Source: Hyperoodon ampullatus
Lineage: Eukaryota > Chordata > Mammalia > Artiodactyla > Ziphiidae
Direction: 5' to 3'
Length of the DNA: 64,000 nt
NCBI GenBank assembly: GCA_949752795.1
Contig: OX457061.1
Coordinates: forward strand, 122,594,152 to 122,658,151
Every line of letters starts with the position of its first letter. Position 1 is the first letter of the stretch. Under the pieces are notes generated by a model that was given only the letters and a program-made list of their open reading frames with translations, was not told the DNA's origin and did no database searches. This document shows, in pieces, positions 11,745 through 21,580 of this stretch. The position numbers were made by a program, and so were the translations under genes.

Positions 11745-12068
11745 AAAGAACAAAATTTCATGTCTAGTCTACTAGGACATGATGGCAAAGATTTTCTTTT
11801 TTTCACCTGTATTTGGAACTAATGCCATAAAGCATGCTCACCCCCAAACGGAGCTTGCTTTTAAGGAAAAAAGCAACCACAAAGAAGCAAGTGTGAGTTT
11901 AAACCTCTGAGACAGCACAAAGAAAGAAACCCTTTCAGAATCTGAGACAGCATCTACAGTTTTAATAACAAGTTTCTTTTCTTTTGTTTTTTTTTTTAGC
12001 TTGGCAAGAGGTTAATAGGTTAGCAGCAACTGGAGAAAAGAGAAACAGGTAAGTGATTTAGTGATTAC

Positions 12069-12251
12069 CGATATGGTTCAGTTTTTGTCTTTCTCATTCT
12101 CTTCTCTTGAGGGGTCAGAGGCACCCGTTTCCAGAGCATACTCCAATCCCATGCTCCTCGGGCATACCCATCTTCGTCACCACCCCCTTGGGGTACAATT
12201 TCATAAGTGTTGCCATTTATGACATCTATAATCGGCACAGTGCAAGTGGTT
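12069..12251 (-). CDS. GALNT7: GALNT7 exon 6b (downstream alternative copy, canonical-type sequence)
   Basis: This 183-nt exon encodes the segment from the split Arg, TTCTVPIIDVINGNTYEI, through GAWDWSMLWKR to RKTKTEPYR, about residues 322-383. It is the copy that matches the GALNT7 sequence I know from human. It lies in the catalytic domain between the DxH metal site (exon 5) and the MAGGLF/WGGEN motifs (exon 7). GAWDW aligns with the GGFDW region of GALNT2, whose aromatic residues line the peptide groove. The acceptor is atacag|aac and the donor tcg|gtaatc, which is weak at +5/+6. It is the second member, in transcript order, of a tandem exon pair; joining both copies would stay in frame. 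Confidence 0.97.
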
Positions 12252-12394
12252 CTGTATTGTGTTGATGATGGCAGCGAAGATGAAATGCAAGGGCGTGTAG
12301 GGACCCACATGTTTACACGAGTACATGGGGAAGGAAAAAAAGAAAAGTACTTAGGTAAACATTCCACGCAAGAAAAGGAAGTAGTAATCTTTAC
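12252..12394 (-). promoter_or_regulatory. 143-nt intron between exons 6a and 6b with distant-branch-point layout
   Basis: Read on the minus strand, the intron opens gtaaagattac and ends caacacaatacag. Apart from the terminal AG there is no AG dinucleotide for 96 nt (12254-12349). The only strong pyrimidine tract (12327-12347) sits about 75-95 nt before the acceptor, next to branch-like motifs tttacc and cctaagt at 12351-12357. The candidate branch adenosines (12351, 12356) are therefore about 99-104 nt from the 3' splice site and only about 39-44 nt from the 5' splice site. Known mutually exclusive exons such as those of alpha-tropomyosin use this arrangement to block joining of the two neighbours. 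The branch point itself is inferred. Confidence 0.7.
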
Positions 12395-12577
12395 CGGTAA
12401 GGTTCAGTTTTATGTTTTCTTTTGGCCTTTTCCTTGTGGCTTAGAGGAATACGCTTCCATAGCAAACTCCAGTCCCAGGCCCCTCTGGCAAAACCATCTT
12501 CATCCCCACCTTGCTGTGGCTCAATGGAATAATCATTCCCATCTATGTAATCTATCAGAGGCACAGTGCATGTGGTT
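12395..12577 (-). CDS. GALNT7: GALNT7 exon 6a (upstream alternative copy of exon 6)
   Basis: This is a second, complete version of exon 6, also 183 nt, in the same phase (ag|a at the start, cg| at the end). It has acceptor tttcag|aac and donor ccg|gtaaag and no stop. It encodes the split Arg, TTCTVPLIDYIDGNDYSIEP, then GAWDWSLLWKRIPLSHKEK to RKHKTEPYR. By hand alignment 46 of 62 residues agree with exon 6b, and the TTCTVP, GGDEDG, ARGAWDW and KTEPYR blocks are kept. Differences cluster in the first 23 residues and in the basic stretch before KTEPYR. Many silent differences alongside conserved protein point to an old duplication held by selection. I infer mutually exclusive use with exon 6b; expression is not shown by sequence. 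Confidence 0.93.
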
Positions 12578-14464
12578 CTGAAACATTTACAGAAAATGAA
12601 AAAGCATTTAAGAACCCAAAGCTGACTAGTTGAGCCTAGCTAGATTATCTCTTGTTCCTGTGGGTTTGTCTTTTTTTTCTCCCCCACTAGGGGATCTTCA
12701 TATCTAATGGGAAGTGAATGAATGCTTTGAAAAGTCAAGGAGGCTGTTTTCTTAAGGGAAGGAGAGAGGAGATGTCCCTGGGCTCACAGACACATGTCAC
12801 GGACAAAGAGCCATGAACTTAAACTTAATAGGATTTCCTCATTTTCACTGTGGTCCTACAGACAACACTCTCTTGGTAACTTCCCATTATTTACCAGATT
12901 TCCCTGCCTGTTATTTTCCCTCCTCACCCCTCCATTAAAACTGAGTGTGTGTGTAGAAAGATAATACCTGCGACCCGTTCAGCAGGGCTCCCAGCTCTTT
13001 GCTGCTTTCTACTTCTTTGGAAGCAGTGACTATAAAAATCTGTTTCTGTACATTTACTTGATCTTCTTTTCCTACTTCTTTTATTGGGAAAAAACAACTT
13101 TTCTTTTATTGCAAAAAAAAAAAAAAAAAGAAGTACTGTATTGTATTCCTGCTTTTTAAAAAACAAGGAAAAATATCCCTCAAAACCTGCTGAAGAACAT
13201 AAATAGTGGCCTGAGAATTTGGAGCAAAAAAATATTAATCCTTTTATGTGGGCTTCATGAAAATGCTAGAACTATATGACCAATCAGGTGTAGAGCCAGC
13301 TCTACAAAGATAATCGGTATCCTGCTCGTTCCAACGTTCATTTTATCAGAATTTTAAAATGCATACCCTAAAATGGAGATTATACTTTATTACAGCCATG
13401 TTAAGGTACTTTTTAGACGTTTAGAAACCAATGAGAAGGGGAAAATCAATGGGGCTTAGAATTTCGATACAGGGGAAAGGTACTTTATTCCCTCCAGACA
13501 CTGGACTCCCATTGGCGAGTGGAGGGTCCCTGTGGTATGACCTCCCTCACCACTCCGAGGACTGCCAGCTTTCACCAGGAGAGGTGAAGGCTGGTTCTCT
13601 CTCCTCATGATTCTCGGATTTCTAAGTATGTGGTGGAAGGTGTCCCAGAGAGATCTCAGTTGGGTAGTTTATAAGCTGTCTGATTTGGGGCAAACTAATT
13701 AATTTCTCTTAGCCTCAGCATCCTCTTTAGTACAAAGGAGGTAGTAATATCTATCTTGCAGGGTTGCTGCGAGGATTAAATCAGACAGCATGTGAAAATC
13801 GTGTCTGATAGATGCTCTGATGATAAAATCCTCCAAAAGTTCTTCCTCTGACTCAGGCCATGGCCACAGGGACATGTCTTATTTCTTCTAGATTCTGAAA
13901 TAGTCAGGATTCTGGATTAAAAGCACGGAAGGCTTTGGGAACTAGAAAACTGGTGCTGCCCGTCTACTGCTTCAGACCTTCTGTAGATTGGTGCTCACCA
14001 CATTTCCATAGGATAGTTGTCTACTTCTAAACTTTAAAGGTCCTATGGGAACCCAAGGTCTTGCCACAGGTAAGAGCTGGCCCTTACTGTGTAAAATAAT
14101 CACTTCAAAGGGCATAAAAGAACCCATAGGCAGAATTCCAAAGCATGCTCCTTCAGGTCTTTAGAATGTTACCACAGTGTGTGGGAACAATTAATATTAC
14201 TCTTAGAGCAAAGCTTTTGTAGCCAGAGGAAGATGATCCTGAGTGAGATGCCCTAGGCTTATCCCAAATGTCTAACTGCCCGCACGTGAATCAGCCCCAA
14301 GTAGCCACCTAGATCTACCCAGGGAAACAACTAGCTAAAAAGTAATACTCAACATACAACTTGATGCACTGAATGGAACTGGAATCAGAAGAATGGGAAC
14401 ATTATTTGTCCTAGGATGAGGTTTACTTTTCAACCAGGAAAGGAAAAAAGCAAGGTAATGTTAC
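12578..14464 (-). other. GALNT7: Intron 5 of GALNT7
   Basis: Just upstream of exon 6a the minus strand has a conventional short pyrimidine-rich 3' splice site, with a branch-like ttcttaaatg about 35 nt away, unlike the 6a-6b intron. A MIR element lies near 13.7 kb. The remaining sequence, including a polyA/T run at 13.1 kb, shows no exon. Confidence 0.8.
13672..13830 (+). repeat. MIR element
   Basis: Contains ttagcctcagcatcctcttt and gggttgctgcgaggattaaa, close to the MIR core and 3' part. Confidence 0.75.
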
Positions 14465-14544
14465 CTGTCCTTAGATATGGGAGCTACAAGTGGTGCATAC
14501 CAGTTAACTGCCACCTCACAGTGGGCATCGAGGTATATCAAAAC
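14465..14544 (-). CDS. GALNT7: GALNT7 exon 5 (DxH metal-binding motif)
   Basis: This 80-nt exon encodes VLIYLDAHCEVAVNWYAPLV to APISKD plus two bases of the next Arg, about residues 296-322. DAH is the DxH motif that binds manganese and the UDP diphosphate in all GalNAc-transferases. The acceptor is tttcag|gtt and the donor cag|gtaaca. It begins in phase 0 and ends with two bases, which both exon 6 copies complete with an A. Confidence 0.98.
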
Positions 14545-14790
14545 CTGAAAAAAAAAGGGGGGGCAGGGTGAAAGAAAACTCATATACAGCATGACATATA
14601 TCACGGACAATTTAAAATTAGATGCTAATATAAACTGGCATTAGAGTCAATTTTGATATGTAAGTTATCTGTTTAAGGTAGCATTTTCAATTTTAAACAA
14701 TTAAAAATTAAATGGGTACTTAAAAATGTAGATGATCTTTTAGTTACCAAATCCAAAATGTTGACATAACACATATCAAATGTGTCCTAC
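14545..14790 (-). other. GALNT7: Intron 4 of GALNT7
   Basis: A short 246-nt intron with a T-rich tract directly before exon 5's acceptor. It contains no repeats. Confidence 0.95.
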
Positions 14791-14921
14791 CTGTCCAAGT
14801 TTAGCCTTCTGGGCACCGATACTTCGTGCCTGAATTAAACCTTCTCTTCTCTCATTTCGAAATACCTTGACTAGGCCATTCCACAGCTTAATATAGTCAT
14901 CCAGTTTTTCTTTTAAGTGTT
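14791..14921 (-). CDS. GALNT7: GALNT7 exon 4 (GT-A fold, nucleotide-sugar binding region)
   Basis: The 131-nt exon encodes EHLKEKLDDYIKLWNGLVKV, then FRNERREGLIQARSIGAQKAKLGQ, about residues 252-295. RREGLIQAR is the conserved GalNAc-T stretch packing against UDP. The first base pair of codon 1 is shared with exon 3 (g|aa). The acceptor is attcatag|aac and the donor cag|gtagga. LDDY replaces the LDEY I recall from human. An upstream SINE ends only 66 nt before the acceptor. Confidence 0.98.
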
Positions 14922-14987
14922 CTATGAATAAAAAATTCAGTCAACATTATAAATTATATTTATGGCTAATAAACCACTTAAACTATT

Positions 14988-15337
14988 TTTTTAAATTAAC
15001 TAATTAATTTATTTTTGGCTGTGTTGGGTCTTCACTGCTGGGCACGGGCTTTCTCTAGTTGTGTTGAGCGGAGGCTACTCTTCATTGTGGTGCGCGGGCT
15101 TCTCATTGTGGTGGCTTCTCTTGTTGCAGAGCACGGGCTCTAGGCGCAAGGGCTTCAGTAGTTGTGGCGCACGGGCTCAGTAGTTGTGGCTCGCGGGCTC
15201 TAGAGCGCAGGCTCAGTAGTTGTGGTGCACGGGCTTAGTTGCCCCGCGGCATGTGGGATCTTCCCGGACCAGGGCTTGAACCCATGTCCCCTGCATTGGC
15301 AGGCGGATTCTTAACCACTGCGCCACCAGGGAAGTCC
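14988..15337 (-). mobile_element. CHR SINE, long type
   Basis: Reads antisense from an AATTTATTTTTGG tail to ccaccagggaagtccc. Target-site duplication ccacttaaactatt on each side. Its tail is 66 nt from exon 4's acceptor, in the same sense as the gene. Confidence 0.95.
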
Positions 15338-15871
15338 CCACTTAAACTATTATTTTTCTCAAGAAATGAGGATAGGCAACAGGTCCTTTGAGTACTCAGT
15401 AATTTTACACAGACCATACTGAATGTTAAATGTATAGGGAGGTAAGGTGAAGTGTATTACTTGAGTTAAATTTTGAGCTTAATATACCTACAGAGAACTA
15501 GCTAGCCTGAGAATTATCAAACCTCTCTCTAAACATTAAATAAATGATGACTATGCCAATGGACATGAAAACTGAAAAAAAATCAAATGTTAATATCATA
15601 TCTAGAAGCTTTCAGGCACAATAGTTATTCTTGCTTTTGGAAGAAGCAGTGGTTCAGGATTTCTGAAGATGCGCTGCCTATAAATAACATTACATGGCCT
15701 TCGGGATCCACACAGGGTATAGGTTAATATTTGTTTCTGAGCCATCTTTCTACTACAATCAGTGCTGAAGGGAGTAGTCTTGGTGTGGTGATGAACATAG
15801 TTCCCATCCAGTTGGATAGTAACAATAAAAGGTCCCATTTCCTCTGTATTTTAAGCATCAAGTGTCTGTAT

Positions 15872-15998
15872 ATATATGTGTGTGTATGTATATATATATG
15901 TGTGTGTATGTATATATTTATAAATAAATCTTTACATATTTATATAATAAATACATATATAATTTCCACACATATACAGTGTATATATGTATATACAT

Positions 15999-16032
<34 letters not shown>

Positions 16033-16035
16033 GTT
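15872..16035. repeat. TG/TA/CA simple-repeat palindrome
   Basis: The left part has (TA)n, TGTGTGTATG and (TA)n; the right part has tatacatacacac followed by (CA)n and (TA)n. The two sides are roughly inverted copies around an AT-rich centre. Confidence 0.85.
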
Positions 16036-18774
16036 TGCAGTTTGGTAGAGAAAATTTTGTGTTATAAAAACAAGATACATTTGCCAAACTTTCCATCTTG
16101 GCTTCCTAGTTGCCAGAGAACAGTTTTTGTTTGTATCAGTATGAGCCAATGAAACTGACTCATCACAGCCACAACTAATTCCTGGATCCTTAAAGATATT
16201 TCTTGAAGACACAAAAACTATTTTTAAGTTGTTTAAAATTTTGGCCCATGAATACAAAAACAACCCCCAAAACAGCTGTATTTAGTGAAGAGCCAGTGGT
16301 TAAATGGGCAAATCAGGCTGTACACTTAATCCTTTACTCGTTTTTAAGGAGCTTATAATTAGAAAGATACCCACACATGGGTATTCAAAATTGACAAGAA
16401 AAAATTTTCCATTCTCTACTTTGGTGTCCAGTTTTAATGAGAATTATAAATAAAATTCTCATGCTGAATTACAATGTTTCCCCAGAGAGTCTTGGTAATT
16501 TTCCCTTCAATATAAGGTTTTTTTGTTGCTGTTGTTTTTTTAAAAAAAGCTCTTACCTTCCTATTTTTTTTAGTTCTGTACAGTCCTAAGTTGTTGTGTT
16601 TTTTTTTTTTTCTAAAGCCCCTTCTGACTTGCATTAGGTACTTTTTTGGATATGTGATCTAAATATATTGAAAATAAACTGTTACGGCCAGAAACGAGTT
16701 GATGGTGTGCTCTTTAAATTTAGATTCTAGTTAAGATGACTTTGGCTGCCCTTGGGTCTCACTACAGTGGACAGATCAGTGCCCCCGAAGAAGCACGACC
16801 CCTGCTGGGAGATGAGCAATCCTCCTCAGCCCCAGCCCAGACTGCACGCTGGGCCACCTGACTTGCTGTGGCCAATGAGAAGCAGGCAGAAATGATGTGC
16901 ACTTGTGAGCGGAAGTGCTCCCGCAGCTTCCTTCCCTGAGTGCTGCGAGGAGGACACGTGGTTCGTGTAGCCCGTTGCCCAATGCACAGGTGGAGAGGAG
17001 TGTTCTCTGTTCAAAGGCCCCAGACCCTTACGTTTTGAGGACATTGTAACTTCCAGAAACCTGAGGGTTCTGAGCAGCCAGCTCTTTTGCCAGGTTTTAT
17101 ATAAATTAGTTAAGTATTTTGTCTTTAAAAGAAAAATTGTAACTCAGAGTTTTAATTACTGAATATATTGGGGAAAGAAAGCAATCCAAGTTTTCACGTA
17201 AGTCAGATTTACCAAATGCTGTATAGTTTTACTGAGGATAGGACTGACAGATGTTCAAGGGTGTTTTGAAATTGGGAAGAGTAATTAAAGACCTTCTGTA
17301 CTTCTGTCCAAGAGTAGCCCCAATCAGCAACCCTCCCCACGCTGTAAGCTAAGCAGACCCTATATGTAATTGCTTTTAAAATGTGTTACAAGGGGCTGTT
17401 AGAGATTTGTAACAACAGAAGCACTGATCACAAAAAAATTAAAGTAAACTGGACAAAAAACTTAAGCCTCCAATTTTGTTCTTCCCTCGGGCCAAGCAAG
17501 AAAGCAAGATTTTAGAGTGGGAAACACCTTTTGGTGTATCTTCACTTTTTTTTTTTTTTTTTAAAGACTATTCTGAGCTTTTTAACTTGTATTAATAACA
17601 TAGTGGTTCTTAAAATCAGTACAATCATAGACATGCGATTTCTCCAAGTTGTTCTTCTAGACTTAAGTTTTGCTAAATCTAAAACATCGTTGGCACCAAC
17701 AATATCACTTAAAAACATATTTTCAAATAGTTATTTGAGACAGGAATAGTATTCTTAATGAACATGATCCCATTGTAGAAAAGTGCAACCAAGATGTCTA
17801 AGCTAAAGGCATTTGATGACTGAACATTTAAAGTTATACATTCCCTGCTGTAATTAAAAATGATTAGTTGAAGAAAGTGGTAGGTCATATTTCTGTTTCT
17901 CTCCATGCTAATATATGTATACAAGATCAAGATTCTGGTTGTGTCCTTGCAAAAACAGCAGAGGTTTATCCAGACTGCAAGAGTTCTAAATTAAGTCTTG
18001 GAGGAAGCTTTTGTAAAGCCCTTCTGAATGGTATTTTCATGCTGCCCATGTTCTGACTTCTTTTCTAACATTATATCCAGTGGTATCACTACTTACACAC
18101 AAAACCTCTCTGCAAAACTCATTTGCCAAAAAGCAGATATCCTGTTGTTATTGAGTTGTCTGTGCTCTTTGGTCAGTTTTCAAAGGTTTCAACTCAGTTT
18201 TATGACAAGCAAAGAAGAATAAATAACTGCCCAGACTTGGGTTTTAGCAGCATAATTACATGCTGCTTTGGGGTCTGAGCTATAGCATTATCTATCTTTT
18301 GATATTTACATCATTAAGAAGATATATTCAGCTTACAATAATGGATCTATTTGAAGAAAAGAAATTTAACTTAAAAAACCGCACTTATTTGGAAAATCAC
18401 TGCTCCATCTCTCTCTAGCCAAGTTGAACCAAGACTAACCAATGTCTCCCTAAATGTGCTAGAGCTTGCTCCATAAATCGAGTAAAAAATAAAACACAAT
18501 TTCCTTCTATTCAATATCTTAAATCAAATCTAGAACAAAATAACCTTTAGTAGGTACTTTCTTTTATAAATAAAAATAGTCCATGGTTTCTGGTCAAATT
18601 CAAAATACACTGAAATGCAAAATACAAGCTATTAAACAGGTATATAGGTGTCAGTATATAGATTTGGATGGAGCTTTGGGTGGCATTACAGTATACATGC
18701 CATTGCATTTTTTCAGTCATTCAATAAATTGCCTCTACGATTAAATTTTTATAAAACCCAATGCCCAAAGAATT

Positions 18775-18995
18775 GGTATAGTATAAGACCGTGGTTAAAT
18801 ACACAGACTTATAAGCCTATAGATTTGGATGCAGCTGTTAATTACTATCTCTGTCACTGCTGGCAAGTCACTCAACATCTCTGAGCCTCAAGTGCAAAAT
18901 GAAGATGAACAATATGTATCACAAGGCTTACTGTCAGAACCAAACAAAATAATTCACATACAATGCTTAGCACAGTGCCAACTTGTTGGTAATAG
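18775..18995 (+). repeat. MIR element
   Basis: Text such as caagtcactcaacatctctg, agcctcaagtgcaaaatgaa and acaatgcttagcacagtgcc follows MIR from core to 3' end. Confidence 0.8.
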
Positions 18996-19105
18996 ATGCT
19001 ATCAATAGATGCTAATTATTCATTTCTGAAGACTATTTTGAGATCACCTTTTTGCAACTGCTTATAGTTATTTTATAGACAAAATGTCGATTCCATAGCC
19101 ATTAC

Positions 19106-19272
19106 CTTTGTTACTGAAATCGTCAATTAACACGATTTCTGCTAAGTATTTCCTTGGAGTCCTTTTAATTACGCTGTGAACTGTTCTCATGAGGGTGGAC
19201 CACCCTTCGTTATGGAAGACGATGACGATGCTGGCCGTGAGCAGGTTTTCATCATAATGCCAATACTTGCAT
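19106..19272 (-). CDS. GALNT7: GALNT7 exon 3 (start of catalytic GT-A domain)
   Basis: The exon completes Glu from exon 2 (ga|a) and then encodes [40 protein letters not shown] and [15 protein letters not shown], about residues 196-252. [20 protein letters not shown] is the first beta strand and helix of the GT27 catalytic fold, and LIDDFS lies in the UDP-binding first half of the domain. The acceptor is ttttgtag|atg and the donor aag|gtaatg. An in-frame Met in the preceding intron gives a longer open frame, but the acceptor and phase fix the true exon start. Confidence 0.98.
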
Positions 19273-19904
19273 CTACAAAAGGAACATTTCATCATATTTA
19301 TTCAGAGGTAATCTGCAACGTTTGGTTCCAAACTTACTATGACTACGTCTTCTGATTGGATTAAATATTATTGACTTAACTAAGGTAAGTGAATGAAATA
19401 CATTTTATATTTTAACAGAAACCCAAGGTAGAAGAGAGATGCTGGTATGAGACAAAGTTACTAATATTCAAGCTACTTCTTCACCAACCAGCACTTATTG
19501 CGACAAAGAGAACTAATTTGTGAATTTATGCTTCTCAGCTGGGGATGGTATGAAGGTTTGTTTTCCATGACTTCAACCTCAGTTTATTTTCTGCTTTAAA
19601 ACTTGAGCTTCTGGTGCAAGGGATTTATTTCACTTGCTGTGAATAAACCACTGTATAACTGTGTTTGAAAGCCGTCCTCTTATAATATGGCTAAAACATT
19701 CAGAAAAACATGAAATGGGCTGAAGTGCAGCATACGAGAGACATTCCAAAATTAACTGAATAAACAAAGTTCTAATAGTGTTTAGAGTTATTAGATTGAC
19801 TAAAGAAGGGTCTTTAACTGTTTTACGCAAAATTACTTCAAATAACTGTAGCAGGAATCAAGTTGCCAGAAACCTTTTTCTAGTTGGAAAGAACCCCCCT
19901 GCCC

Positions 19905-20449
19905 CCCACATGCTCGGCCCTCCATAGCTGCTGGTTCTGCATCTTAAGATTCAACCAACTGTGAATCAAAAATATTGGAAAAAGGGCTTCCCTGGTGGCA
20001 CAGTGGTTGAGAGTCCGCCTGCCGATGCAGGGGACACGGGTTTGTGCCCCGGTCCGGGAAGATCCCACATGCCGCGGAGCGGCTGGGCCCGTGAGCCATG
20101 GCCGCTAAGCCTGTGCATCCGGAGCCTGTGCTCTGCAACGGGAGAGGCCGCAACAGTGAGAGGCCCGCGTACCGCAAAAAAAAAAAATTTGGAAAAAAAT
20201 TTGGAAAAAAATCCCAGAAAGTTCCAAAAAGCAAAATTTGAATTTTCCATGGCAACTATTTACATAGTGCTTACCTTGTATTAGGTATTATAAATAATCG
20301 ATTGAAAGTATACAGGAGGGTGGTGTGTATAAGTTATATGTAAATACCATGCCATTTTATATAAGGGACTTGAGTATCCACGGATGGATTTTGGTATCCG
20401 AAGGGGTCCTGGAACCTATCTCCCGGTAGATACTGAGGTACAGTTGTGT
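19905..20449. mobile_element. Tigger-like DNA transposon fossil, split by a SINE
   Basis: Left part ggttctgcatcttaagattc with aaccaactgtgaatc; right part gccattttatataagggact, then gagtatccacggatgg and ggtcctggaacctatctccc, ending agatactgaggtacagttg. These are mariner/Tigger-type terminal sequences as I know them. A young CHR SINE interrupts the element. Confidence 0.65.
19984..20186 (+). mobile_element. CHR SINE, short young type, inside Tigger-like element
   Basis: Full-length head and cgtaccgc plus A tail; imperfect target duplication around attggaaaaa. Nested insertion. Confidence 0.93.
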
Positions 20450-20520
20450 GTATATTATGCATATACAAGCATATGTGTCTACACATATATGTGTGTATGT
20501 ACACACACACACACACACTT
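20450..20520. repeat. TG/TA/CA simple repeat
   Basis: Mixed tatatgtgtgtatg and acacacacacac text directly after the Tigger-like end. Confidence 0.8.
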
Positions 20521-21384
20521 TTTCCTGTTTGGTTATGGCAGAAGAACAAGACAGTAAGAACAGGACAGACGAATGAGAATCTGAGACCCACGTTCTTTCT
20601 GCAGGAGTTAGCGTTCAGGACTAGCATCTGGTGCCTGTTAGCTTCTCCTTGGTAAGTGGAAGGGAAAGATTTTTTTTTTTTAATCCCAAAGCTTTTCATG
20701 GAGGAGTAAAAAAGCTTGTTCCCAAGATTAAATTTAAAACCATAAAAGCAGCAATTAACATTATCAGCTTGATAACCTATACCACCATTATCTAAAATAG
20801 GACCTGGCCCAATAGAGATGCAAACAATGTTTTCTCCGGGTGTTTATTTCCCTTTCAACATAGTTCTCAATTGTCTGTGTTCTTAGAGGTTGTTTTTATA
20901 GAAATACAGACTGAGTCTGGAATCCATTAAATCTTATTTCTTACACCTGCATTTTCTTGTTAAAGGCGCAGTAAGTACCTGCTACGTTCTGAGCTAGGCG
21001 CTAGCTCAGCATCAAGGAGCAGACACAGTCTCTGCCCTTATGAAGCCCACCGTGAGACCCGGAGCAAATGTCTGCACTTTCTCTGCGTGTGACAGTGGGG
21101 AAACCATGGCGCTTTGACAGGTGGCCCTCATTCAACCTCAGGACAGGTGGGTAGGAAGGTGTCCTGGAGCCATGAGGTGAGGGTGAGACCAGAAGGATGA
21201 TTTTAAAAGTACTGACACCAAAGAAGTGGGGAGGAAAAGATAAAAGCATACAATGAATTGTGTGCATGTGATTCAGATAAAAAATGAATAGACGGAAGAT
21301 CTATATCTTTGGAAGTTAGAATTAAAATATGAAAAAAACTGAAAAGTTACAAAAAAGGGCATTTTCAGTATAACTGCAAATACC

Positions 21385-21580
21385 AGGATATACTTATTAT
21401 GTGTCAGGCACTATTCTCTGTGCTTTACTTTTATTAACTTATCTAACCTCCCAACATCACTATGAGGTTAGTACTATTAATGCCCCCATTTTACAGATGA
21501 GGGGACCGAGGTCAGGGATAAATGACTGCCTAAGATCACTCAGCTAGAAAGTAATGAAGCCAGGACATAAACCTAGGCTA
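21385..21580 (-). repeat. MIR element
   Basis: tattatgtgtcaggcactat, then ccccattttacagatgaggg and cactcagctagaaagtaatg, is MIR in antisense order. Confidence 0.85.

Larger units (their letters stand above)
8511..12068 (-). other. GALNT7: Intron 6 of GALNT7
   Basis: Holds a CTCF-like motif near 8.76 kb, an L2-like 3' end at about 9.37-9.80 kb, one long and two short SINEs on the plus strand, and AT-rich unique-looking sequence at 10.2-11.2 kb. Nothing coding is visible. Confidence 0.8.
14922..19105 (-). other. GALNT7: Intron 3 of GALNT7
   Basis: Holds a long CHR SINE next to exon 4, a TG/TA/CA simple-repeat palindrome at about 15.87-16.03 kb and a MIR near 18.8-19.0 kb. Bases 16.05-18.7 kb are AT-rich unique-looking sequence with no recognisable gene. 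Confidence 0.8.

Noticed and set aside
11280..11806. Several 76-157-codon frames with repeated SLLWPLPLRSTGSG and SHCCGLSRCGAQ text
   Set aside because: These recur at every short CHR SINE in the window and are translations of the SINE, not genes.
19068..19105. Extension of exon 3's frame past SNK
   Set aside because: A good donor (aag|gtaatg) and the phase of exon 4 show that the extra codons are intron.
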